From the NCBI GenBank assembly GCA_003096255.1, contig PIXS01000164.1:1-5471 (forward strand): a stretch of DNA of 5,471 bases, given 5' to 3'. Every line of letters starts with the position of its first letter. Positions within the stretch are counted from its first letter, which is position 1. The translations under genes and the position numbers were made by a program. Origin of the DNA: Candidatus Bathyarchaeum sp. (GTDB lineage: Archaea > Thermoproteota > Bathyarchaeia > Bathyarchaeales > Bathyarchaeaceae). Positions 1 to 4,570 of the stretch are shown in pieces. The notes under the pieces were generated by a model. It ran no database searches. It saw only the letters and a program-made list of their open reading frames with translations, and had not been told where the DNA came from.

Positions 1-35
1 AACATGAACAGATGAAAGAGCATCTTCACGTTCAT
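1..35 (-). CDS. possible start of a downstream gene, cut by the window edge
   Basis: On the minus strand an ATG at 35-33 overlaps the TGA stop (34-32) of the preceding gene in the classic ATGA arrangement of translationally coupled genes. The frame stays open to the window edge and reads MNVKMLFHLFM, about 11 codons. The start (Lys, then hydrophobic residues) could be the beginning of a signal peptide or membrane segment, but this is too little to assign. There is no separate Shine-Dalgarno site, so coupling would be required. The same bases also form a hairpin (4-35), so this could equally be the 3' end of the operon. Confidence 0.35.
   Translation of the reverse strand, partial: MNVKMLFHLFM
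4..35 (-). terminator. hairpin overlapping the stop of the 235-aa gene
   Basis: Bases 4-9 (ATGAAC) pair with 30-35 (GTTCAT), and 10-14 (AGATG) pair with 21-25 (CATCT). This makes an 11-bp stem with a six-base loop and a four-base bulge (26-29). It covers the stop codon of the minus-strand gene. It could be a terminator or mRNA-stabilising 3' end, or it could hide the start of a coupled downstream gene. No T-run is visible before the window ends, so termination is uncertain. Confidence 0.3.
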
Positions 36-739
36 TCGACTAGCGTCAGAAGGTTTTCTCTGACATATTCTACGAGTTCGTCTTTTGTGCTTTTGCTGAA
101 CAACGTCACTACGCTGTTTCGGGTGAGCCCCATTGTTAGTCCATGTTTCTGCGCCTCAAAAACCACATACCAGATTTGCCCATGAGACAGATAGTCTTGA
201 TAAGCTTGAGTGTCAGCAAGGTCTGACCCAGCCAGACACATTTTCTCGACACCAGGCATGTCAATTTGGTCAAACCATATGAGGCGTGTTGCCTGCGGAT
301 TTGACTCATGAAGCTCCTTAAGGGTTTCGTGAGGAATCTTCGTTTCCACTATCGCTTTTGGTGTTATGAAAAGAACTTTGCTGAGCTTGTTCGCCACATG
401 ATTGGACAGCAATTTTTTGACTCCCCGAGCCACAGAGGGCGCAACAACAATCAGGAATGTTCTGTCCTTGAATTCGGTTATCCAGAAGGTGGCTTCTTCA
501 GTAACAGGGTTCTCCAGTAGCCTACGCTGGTAGTATCGTCCCCGCATAAAATCTGCGCTGAAAACTCCTGATACTAGATTCTGTTTGAGGTCAAGGTCCA
601 GAATTTCTGTTACCAGCGTCACTGTTTCGCCTTCACTGGTTTCGTAACTTTCTTCTTCACGGAAATTTTTCAGCTTCTGAACAATCAAACCAAAATTGGT
701 TTCCTCTTTGATTTCGAAGACTTTAGCGGGCAGAACCAT
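32..739 (-). CDS. hypothetical protein, 235 aa, unrecognised family
   Basis: I do not recognise this protein. It starts at ATG (739-737) and stops at TGA (34-32). It has no signal peptide, no hydrophobic span long enough for a membrane helix, and no cysteine cluster. It looks like a soluble mixed alpha/beta protein. An acidic N-terminal part is followed by a basic, tyrosine-rich stretch around residues 66-74 (RGRYYQRR). A strongly hydrophobic strand lies around residues 92-101 (RTFLIVVAPS), and the end is amphipathic and helical (KDELVEYVRENLL). The long open frame with normal composition makes it very likely real. A weak GGAAG at 755-751 lies 11 bases upstream. Two AT-rich boxes (86-75 and 69-56 of the 700s) could place transcription start at about 756 or at the ATG itself, the latter being leaderless. 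It may be first in an operon continuing off the left edge. Alternative identities cannot be judged without a profile search. Confidence 0.8.
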   Translation of the reverse strand: MVLPAKVFEIKEETNFGLIVQKLKNFREEESYETSEGETVTLVTEILDLDLKQNLVSGVFSADFMRGRYYQRRLLENPVTEEATFWITEFKDRTFLIVVAPSVARGVKKLLSNHVANKLSKVLFITPKAIVETKIPHETLKELHESNPQATRLIWFDQIDMPGVEKMCLAGSDLADTQAYQDYLSHGQIWYVVFEAQKHGLTMGLTRNSVVTLFSKSTKDELVEYVRENLLTLVE

Positions 740-975
740 GTTTTAGTTAACTTCCATTTTATTTTTTAGTATGACATGTATATTAGCATGCTGGACTTTT
801 TGCACGCATGTTTGTTTGTGGAAGATGCTAATTGCGCATTCGCTGAACCGATGAAATATCATGATTTGAAAAATACACATAATCAATTAAAAAACGTGGA
901 ATTTTAAACAATGATTTCTTTTAACCTAACTTCACATACATTTTAACGTTCAAAAACGACGTTTGTCCGATATGC
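740..975. other. AT-rich divergent intergenic region
   Basis: Between the two divergent genes I see no convincing reading frame, tRNA or rRNA. The stretch is AT-rich with stop codons in all frames. It holds the minus-strand promoter at its left end and an AACGT...ACGTT pair of short arms around 945-963. It probably serves as the shared upstream region of the divergent pair. Confidence 0.5.
756..786 (-). promoter_or_regulatory. candidate promoter of the 235-aa gene
   Basis: On the minus strand, CTAATATAC (786-778) is a TATA-like box whose expected start about 25 bases downstream falls near 756, giving a leader of about 17 bases. A second A-rich box (769-756) would instead give a leaderless transcript at the ATG. 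Which is used cannot be decided from the sequence. Confidence 0.35.
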
Positions 976-985
976 TTATATAAAA
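976..985 (+). promoter_or_regulatory. archaeal TATA box for the 278-aa gene
   Basis: TTATATAAAA preceded by GC is a near-textbook archaeal TATA box. Transcription would start about 25 bases downstream, near 1005, at the G-rich stretch. That leaves a 5' leader of about 100 bases before the CTG start at 1105. The leader contains a G6 run and one or two tiny reading frames. Confidence 0.6.
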
Positions 986-1058
986 CTCACAATAAAGTGC
1001 AAGTGGGGGGCGATAAAGCGATCGAACAAAAGGAAAGAAGCCTATAGTGGCAACTAAC

Positions 1059-1112
1059 ATGGTTTTGATTTCACTTTTTGTTAAACAGAAAGGAGGTGAA
1101 AGTTCTGTCTAA
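1059..1112 (+). CDS. possible 17-aa leader peptide overlapping the next start
   Basis: This ATG frame encodes MVLISLFVKQKGGESSV and ends at TAA 1110-1112, five bases beyond the first base of the CTG proposed to start the next gene. The strong Shine-Dalgarno site of the downstream gene (1091-1099) lies inside it. Ribosomes finishing this peptide would stop directly over the CTG, which is the arrangement used for translational coupling or reinitiation. Its own ribosome site is weak (GTGG at 1047-1050). It may be a chance frame. Confidence 0.3.
   Translation: MVLISLFVKQKGGESSV
1091..1099 (+). promoter_or_regulatory. strong Shine-Dalgarno site deciding a CTG start
   Basis: AGGAGGTGA is a near-perfect complement of the 16S rRNA 3' end. 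Eight bases separate its GGAGG core from CTG 1105-1107, which is ideal spacing. The in-frame TTG at 1078 lies upstream of this site and the in-frame GTG at 1096 is part of it. The next in-frame TTG (1129) is 32 bases away, so CTG is the best-placed start. Confidence 0.7.
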
Positions 1113-1941
1113 TATTAAGAAAATAAAATTGATAAAAGCAGAGATAGATGAGCTAATCAAACCAGAAATTGACATTCAAAACAGAATTAATGAAAATTTT
1201 AAGGCTTGTTATAAATTTGAGGAAACAGACGAAGATGCACAACAGGAAATAAAAAAATGGGAGCCTCAAATTAAAGAAGTAACTAAGATGCTTCAGCTCA
1301 AACCCGCTGAAATCGAAATATTCGATGAAAGATTACACGTCGACTTGGTAATTAACCCATGTGCTATTCCCGCAAACTCACCCACTTACAGGTGCGAATT
1401 TACCGCGATTAAAATGGACGATCGCCAATGGACTTATGGACTAGCTCGTACAGAATGCAATCACAATCCTGCGTACCAAGCCAATATGATAGATGCTAAA
1501 TGTGCAGCATACGGTTATGGCAAGCTAGGTAAAAGCTATGGAAGGATTTGGGCTTATGCTTGGTTCTATTTTTACCCTCATTATCCAACTCCTAGATGGA
1601 TATTAGTTAAACCCAGATTTCACTTACACGGATTCTATTACCTTGCAGGAACGTCATCTGCAGTACTAATCGCAACATCAAGGGGATATCAGGATGGATA
1701 CTTCAGGGGAGGGGCAATCAAATATCCTCTGATTGAAACCGCTCCCGCATCTGATAGGTACGACGCAACAATAGAAACTGAATTTTGGATGCCTGTACAA
1801 GCCAAACCGTTCATAGTGATGGCGGGCGTAGAGCTAAGGGCTAGGGCCAAAGGCGTAGGTTCTTTGGCGTACATTGACTTTTCAAGTGGACCTGGAAACT
1901 ATATCAAAATACCTTGGGTAAACACATCGAGCCCTTTTTAG
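1105..1941 (+). CDS. hypothetical protein, 278 aa, helical N-terminus and aromatic beta-rich C-terminus
   Basis: I do not recognise the family. The start is taken at CTG 1105 because of the strong Shine-Dalgarno site at 1091-1099; starting at TTG 1078 would add nine residues encoded by the ribosome site itself. Residues 1-72 are Lys/Glu/Ile-rich and probably helical, possibly a short coiled coil. From about residue 77 the protein looks beta-rich, with many Tyr, Trp and Gly. A notable aromatic run lies near residues 145-165 (around WAYAWFYFYPHYP). Five cysteines (35, 86, 97, 118, 133) are scattered and do not form a zinc pattern. There is no signal peptide or membrane helix. The beta-rich aromatic part could be a binding or structural domain, but no function is claimed. 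The gene stands alone with its own TATA box and terminator, flanked by long non-coding DNA. That fits a lineage-specific or acquired gene. The stop is TAG. Confidence 0.75.
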   Translation: MSNIKKIKLIKAEIDELIKPEIDIQNRINENFKACYKFEETDEDAQQEIKKWEPQIKEVTKMLQLKPAEIEIFDERLHVDLVINPCAIPANSPTYRCEFTAIKMDDRQWTYGLARTECNHNPAYQANMIDAKCAAYGYGKLGKSYGRIWAYAWFYFYPHYPTPRWILVKPRFHLHGFYYLAGTSSAVLIATSRGYQDGYFRGGAIKYPLIETAPASDRYDATIETEFWMPVQAKPFIVMAGVELRARAKGVGSLAYIDFSSGPGNYIKIPWVNTSSPF

Positions 1942-1952
1942 CAAACGTCTAT

Positions 1953-1972
1953 CCCCCCCTTTTTTTGCTTTT
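1953..1972 (+). terminator. T-tract terminator after the 278-aa gene
   Basis: Eleven bases after the TAG stop lie seven Cs (1953-1959), seven Ts (1960-1966) and, after GC, four more Ts. T-runs without a hairpin are a usual archaeal termination signal. The C-run may also pair with the G-run in the 5' leader (see findings). Confidence 0.65.
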
Positions 1973-2035
1973 AATGTTATAGTAGATGGTCTAGAAGGCT
2001 GATTGAAACAGTACACTCTAGCATTGCATGAATTA

Positions 2036-2044
2036 GGAGAAGGA
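2036..2044 (+). promoter_or_regulatory. Shine-Dalgarno site of the TAG-interrupted frame
   Basis: GGAGAAGGA lies seven bases before TTG 2052. Together with the TTG start it argues that the frame after it is, or once was, a translated gene rather than a random opening. Confidence 0.4.
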
Positions 2045-2051
2045 AAAAACG

Positions 2052-2282
2052 TTGGAAGAAGCTTATCTTCTTCTGCGTCTGTTGCCTGGCTTATACTGGC
2101 CGCTGTCTCGGCTCAAAATGAACCGTTTATGGTAGGAACTTCTGTTGTTGACTCGTGGAGCCGTAGAGTGTCGTTCCCTTGCTTCCAGTTTAGGTGTTAT
2201 TGACCTGACTTTGCCAGCTTTAGATAATGAACCGTGTGATGGCACAATTTCACTTCCCTTGTTATTTGATGAAAAATACTAA
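2052..2282 (+). pseudogene. small reading frame (76 codons) with one in-frame TAG
   Basis: From TTG 2052 the frame reads 27 residues (starting MEEAYLLLRLLPGLYW), meets TAG at 2133-2135, and continues without another stop for 48 residues (…DLTLPALDNEPCDGTISLPL…) to TAA 2280-2282. Both halves are in one frame and look protein-like: Leu-rich before and just after the TAG, then a more polar acidic end. A good Shine-Dalgarno site precedes the start. I do not recognise a family. The simplest reading is a small gene inactivated by one nonsense change. UAG decoded as pyrrolysine is an alternative, but two other genes here (1105-1941 and 3033-3566) use TAG as an apparently true stop, which weighs against it. 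A short 27-aa protein or a chance opening is also possible. A hairpin (2055-2073) sits at the start of the frame. Confidence 0.35.
2055..2073 (+). other. hairpin over the start of the TAG-interrupted frame
   Basis: GAAGAAG (2055-2061) pairs perfectly with CTTCTTC (2067-2073) around a five-base loop. It begins directly after the TTG start codon, so in RNA it could affect initiation. It may also be incidental to the coding sequence. Confidence 0.3.
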
Positions 2283-2294
2283 ACAAAGAGGTTC

Positions 2295-2334
2295 TTATAA
2301 ACGTTCACAATGCCGAGCTTTACTAAACATATAT
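2295..2334 (+). promoter_or_regulatory. candidate TATA boxes of the nucleotidyltransferase operon
   Basis: Two boxes fit. TTATAAA at 2295-2301 predicts a start near 2323 and a leader of about 60 bases. ATATAT at 2329-2334 predicts a start near 2358-2360, exactly at a short ATG frame (2360-2386). Either or both may be used. Confidence 0.45.
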
Positions 2335-2359
2335 CTTTGAGAAAAAGGAATTCAATAGC

Positions 2360-2386
2360 ATGAAAGTTTGGGGTGAACCTGTTTGA
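2360..2386 (+). CDS. possible 8-aa leader peptide overlapping the nucleotidyltransferase start
   Basis: The frame reads MKVWGEPV and its TGA (2384-2386) overlaps the TTG start (2383-2385) as TTGA. The downstream gene's ribosome site (GGGGTGA, 2370-2376) lies within it. If transcription begins at the ATATAT-directed site, this ATG would be essentially leaderless. It may be chance. Confidence 0.25.
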   Translation: MKVWGEPV

Positions 2387-3021
2387 GAGAGGCAATAATC
2401 TTAGCTGGAGGAGAAGGATGGCGACTAAAACCCGCAACATGGGTTCCAAAACCACTCCTGAAAATAAACAAGAACACCTTGATTGACCATCAAATCGAGT
2501 GGCTTCGTTCCCACGATTTCGAGAACATCATTGTGGCATCCAACAGAAAGGACCTCACAAAGCAGCCCGTTGAGTACTCCTTAGAAGAAGAGAACTTGGG
2601 CACTGGAGGCGCCACCAAAAAAGCCTTTGAGCAGGTTAAAGGAAAAGTAGCCTACGTCATGAACGTGGATGATCTTGTTTTCTATGACCCGAGCGAACTT
2701 TTTGATTACGCTGGAAAAGGAGCGGGAATACTGTTGGCTAAGCCTCAGATACCCTTCGGAAAGGTCACGCTCGCCAACGGCATAGATGTTATCAGATTCC
2801 AGCACAGAGAAACCCTTGACTTCTACGTCAGCACAGGCCATTATGTCTTCAAGAAGAGTGTAGTTGAGAAACTGTTTCCGGACAAGGGCGACTTCGAGTT
2901 CACTGCCATGCAGCGGCTGGCGGACAAGAAGATGCTTCAGGGATACACTTACCATGGACTGTGGTTCACTCTCAACACCATGAAAGAACTCATGGACGTA
3001 AGGAGATTCTTCAAAGAATAA
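2383..3021 (+). CDS. sugar-phosphate nucleotidyltransferase (NTP_transferase family), 212 aa
   Basis: This enzyme should transfer a nucleotidyl group from an NTP to a sugar 1-phosphate in the cytoplasm, giving an NDP-sugar for glycan or lipid-sugar synthesis. The N-terminal signature LAGGEGWRLKP (residues 7-17) and PKPLL (22-26) form the nucleotide loop and catalytic lysine region. LGTGGA (72-77) and the metal-binding N-V-D (94-96) follow. Later come FGKV (125-128), a GHYVF strand (152-156), DFEFTAM (170-176) and WFTLNT (194-199). At 212 residues it is a minimal single-domain enzyme without the left-handed beta-helix of longer relatives. TTG 2383 is chosen because GGGGTGA lies six bases upstream and the family begins right before this motif. 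Two details are unusual: Trp13 where Thr or Ser is common, and Asn198 where Asp is frequent for the second metal ligand. The closest types are mannose-1-phosphate or heptose-1-phosphate guanylyltransferases and glucose-1-phosphate enzymes; the sugar and base are not decidable. It shares an operon with the flavoprotein. Confidence 0.9.
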   Translation: MREAIILAGGEGWRLKPATWVPKPLLKINKNTLIDHQIEWLRSHDFENIIVASNRKDLTKQPVEYSLEEENLGTGGATKKAFEQVKGKVAYVMNVDDLVFYDPSELFDYAGKGAGILLAKPQIPFGKVTLANGIDVIRFQHRETLDFYVSTGHYVFKKSVVEKLFPDKGDFEFTAMQRLADKKMLQGYTYHGLWFTLNTMKELMDVRRFFKE

Positions 3022-3032
3022 AGGGCAAAGTT

Positions 3033-3566
3033 ATGAAAATCTTAGCCTTGATTGGTAGCCCCAGAAAAAAGGGAAACACTGACCTACTAGTTGACCAGAT
3101 TATTGAAGGCAGCAAAACAAATTGGCACACGGCTGAGAAGCTTTACCTTTATGATTACACGATTTCGTTATGTGCTGACTGCCGTAACTGCAAGAAAGGT
3201 GATTACGAATGCTGCATAAACGATGAGATGCAAAAGATTTACCCAAAAATGGCTGCTGCAGACCTGATAATTTTTGGCACTCCTATGTACTGGTATGGTC
3301 CCACCGCGAAGATGAAGATGCTGATGGATAGGATGCGCCCCTTTGTTGCTAACGGGAAATTAAAAGGGAAAAAGGCTATTGTGGTAATACCTTCGGCAGA
3401 GGGACCAAAAGCCTGTGATCCCATGATTGAGATATTTCGTCTGAGCTTCAATTACTTGAAAATGGAGTTTGTGGGAAAGGTTCTTGCTAAAGCCTTTGAT
3501 AAGGGGACAGTTGCTGCGGATCAAACTGTAATGAATGAGGCTTATGAGCTGGGTGCTTCGCTTTAG
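3033..3566 (+). CDS. Isf-like iron-sulfur flavoprotein / NADPH-dependent FMN reductase family, 177 aa
   Basis: This is a flavodoxin-fold cytoplasmic redox protein that should bind FMN. SPRKKGNT (residues 9-16) is the FMN phosphate loop, and TPMYWYG (83-89) followed by a helix to MDR (98-100) is the second flavin-contacting segment. Between them, CADCRNCKKGDYECC (47-61) gives C-X2-C-X2-C-X6-C-C. This matches the compact cysteine motif (CX2CX2CX4-7C) of archaeal iron-sulfur flavoprotein Isf, which binds a 4Fe-4S cluster. By analogy it may pass electrons from ferredoxin or reduce O2/H2O2 or quinone-like acceptors; the substrate is unknown. ATG 3033 is preferred because the family begins with M-K-I-x-x-x-x-G-S-P-R. 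A longer in-frame opening from 2961 would run into the preceding gene. The gap to the nucleotidyltransferase is 11 bases, suggesting co-transcription. The ribosome site is weak (AAGGGC). Its length is slightly below Isf. The stop is TAG, followed at once by a hairpin. Confidence 0.88.
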   Translation: MKILALIGSPRKKGNTDLLVDQIIEGSKTNWHTAEKLYLYDYTISLCADCRNCKKGDYECCINDEMQKIYPKMAAADLIIFGTPMYWYGPTAKMKMLMDRMRPFVANGKLKGKKAIVVIPSAEGPKACDPMIEIFRLSFNYLKMEFVGKVLAKAFDKGTVAADQTVMNEAYELGASL

Positions 3567-3587
3567 GTTGACTGTTCCAGAGTCAAC
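3567..3587 (+). terminator. hairpin directly after the flavoprotein stop, in the convergent gap
   Basis: GTTGACT (3567-3573) pairs perfectly with AGTCAAC (3581-3587) around a seven-base loop, starting at the first base after the TAG. The gap between convergent genes is only 71 bases, so the hairpin could protect or end transcripts from both sides. No T-run follows on either strand, so it may be a stabilising 3' end rather than a classical terminator. Confidence 0.4.
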
Positions 3588-3637
3588 AATGAATACTTAG
3601 GGTTTTGGGGCAGAATGGGTAGGCTTAGTTGCCATAA

Positions 3638-4570
3638 TTATTTGACGTTTTTTCGTTTGTAGACTGTTATTGCCAGCAGCATGGCGGCAAGCATTGTTAG
3701 GGTCAGGGCGGTTATTGTTTCGGGTATGGGTTCTGTGTTGAAGGTTATTGTTGTTCCGTCTGTGGAGGCTATGATGGTTCCCGAGGCATATGTTCCGTAG
3801 ATGTTTACTCCTTTTGCCGTGAGTTTTTGTATTGTTTCGTTGTGGGGGTGACCATACGTGTTGTCTATGCCCGCACATATTACTGCATATTCTGGGTCTA
3901 CGATGTCAAGAAATGTTTGGCTTGTGGCTGTGTAGCTTCCGTGGTGTCCAACTTTCAGCACGTCACATTTGAGGCTGACAACTGAACTGATGAGCATGCT
4001 TTGTTCTGCGGGTTCTTCTGCGTCGCCAGCAAATAGGAAACTGGTGTTTTCTACCTGCAGTTTGGTTACGACGCTGTTGTCGTTTTGGTCGCTGAATTCT
4101 AGGGGCTGAACAGGGTTAACGATTGTTAGGTTTGCTGTTTCGGTTAGGATGTAGATTTGTCCTCGCTGTGCTGCAGTCAGGTTGTGGGTTTGGGCTGCTG
4201 TTATGAAGTTTGTGTATGTGGCGGATGTGTGGGATTGATTGTTGAATAGCACACAGTCTATGGTCAGGGCAGAATTCAAGATGTTGATGAGTCCGCCGAT
4301 GTGGTCTTCGTGCATGTGGGTGCCGATTACCAAGTGTATGTGGGTTATGTTCAGGCTGTCAAGGTAATCTAGGACGGTTTGTGATTGGGATGCGGAGCCG
4401 CCATCTATGAGTACGTCCTTGTTTGCTGTGTCAATGAAGATGGAGTCGCCTTGTCCAACGTCAATGAAGTGGACGGTTACGTTGGCTCCTGTTTGAGCAG
4501 AGGCTGAGGGAAGAAAGCAAACAATCAGTAGGGTTGCTAGAAGGGCGGCGGTTATTCTGGTTTTATAGAT
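3638..4570 (-). CDS. exported ComEC/Rec2-type metallo-beta-lactamase-fold hydrolase with C-terminal anchor, 310 aa
   Basis: This is a metal-dependent hydrolase related to the MBL domain of ComEC/Rec2, acting outside the cytoplasmic membrane. FIDVGQGDS (residues 35-43) and LIDGG (54-58) lead the fold. The metal site THMHEDHIGG (84-93: His85, His87, Asp89, His90) follows, then NDNSVV (163-168), FAGDAE (Asp183), VGHHGS (His209, His210) and YGHPH (His241, His243). Residues 1-25 are a signal peptide ending ASA before Gln26. The end is PIPE (281-284), a hydrophobic helix and the basic tail YKRKNVK, like archaeal PEF-CTERM anchors. The frame lacks ATG, GTG or TTG upstream of an internal Leu codon at 4333; starting there would delete the signal peptide and DVGQGDS. 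Because GGAGG (4583-4579) lies eight bases before ATC 4570-4568, I place the start there, with CTG 4585 as an alternative. It overlaps the zinc-ribbon gene by 19 bases. Its substrate, perhaps nucleic acid or another phosphoester, is not shown. Confidence 0.85.
   Translation of the reverse strand: MYKTRITAALLATLLIVCFLPSASAQTGANVTVHFIDVGQGDSIFIDTANKDVLIDGGSASQSQTVLDYLDSLNITHIHLVIGTHMHEDHIGGLINILNSALTIDCVLFNNQSHTSATYTNFITAAQTHNLTAAQRGQIYILTETANLTIVNPVQPLEFSDQNDNSVVTKLQVENTSFLFAGDAEEPAEQSMLISSVVSLKCDVLKVGHHGSYTATSQTFLDIVDPEYAVICAGIDNTYGHPHNETIQKLTAKGVNIYGTYASGTIIASTDGTTITFNTEPIPETITALTLTMLAAMLLAITVYKRKNVK

Larger units (their letters stand above)
1973..2382. other. gene-poor region between two plus-strand transcription units
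   Basis: Apart from the TAG-interrupted frame, its Shine-Dalgarno site and the promoter of the nucleotidyltransferase operon, I see nothing convincing here. I found no tRNA fold and no repeats. Other openings in this stretch (2003-2203 plus, 2063-2245 minus) lack ribosome sites and protein-like composition. Confidence 0.45.

Noticed and set aside
308..520. Plus-strand opening inside the 235-aa gene
   Set aside because: It lies antisense to a longer, better-supported gene, has no ribosome site, and its composition is that of a shadow frame.
1078..1104. TTG start giving a 287-aa version of the orphan protein
   Set aside because: The added residues are encoded by the Shine-Dalgarno site itself and no ribosome site precedes the TTG.
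2003..2203. Plus-strand opening of 66 codons
   Set aside because: It has a TTG start without a ribosome site and low-complexity, non-protein-like content. It overlaps the better TAG-interrupted frame.
2063..2245. Minus-strand opening of 60 codons ending in an Arg run
   Set aside because: There is no ribosome site, and the Arg run is simply the complement of the CTTCTTCTGCGTC-type stretch.
1973..2300. tRNA or other known structured RNA gene
   Set aside because: I found no cloverleaf, no T-arm consensus and only one short hairpin, which is explained by a purine/pyrimidine-rich coding stretch.
2581..2955. Minus-strand 124-codon opening inside the nucleotidyltransferase gene
   Set aside because: The plus-strand frame carries clear family motifs throughout, so this is its antisense shadow.
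2961..3032. Longer start of the flavoprotein inside the preceding gene
   Set aside because: The extra residues are charged and unlike the family. The flavodoxin fold starts at ATG 3033 with MKILALIGSP.
3567..3661. Readthrough of the flavoprotein TAG into 31 further codons
   Set aside because: The family normally ends where this protein ends, the extension would cross the hairpin and the convergent gene, and its content is not protein-like. TAG is treated as a true stop.
3597..3878. Minus-strand 93-codon frame rich in Asn and His
   Set aside because: It is an out-of-frame shadow of the MBL gene with repetitive low-complexity content.
4331..4333. TTG start of the MBL gene
   Set aside because: This is an internal leucine just before the metal site. 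The conserved DVGQGDS segment and a signal peptide lie upstream in the same open frame.
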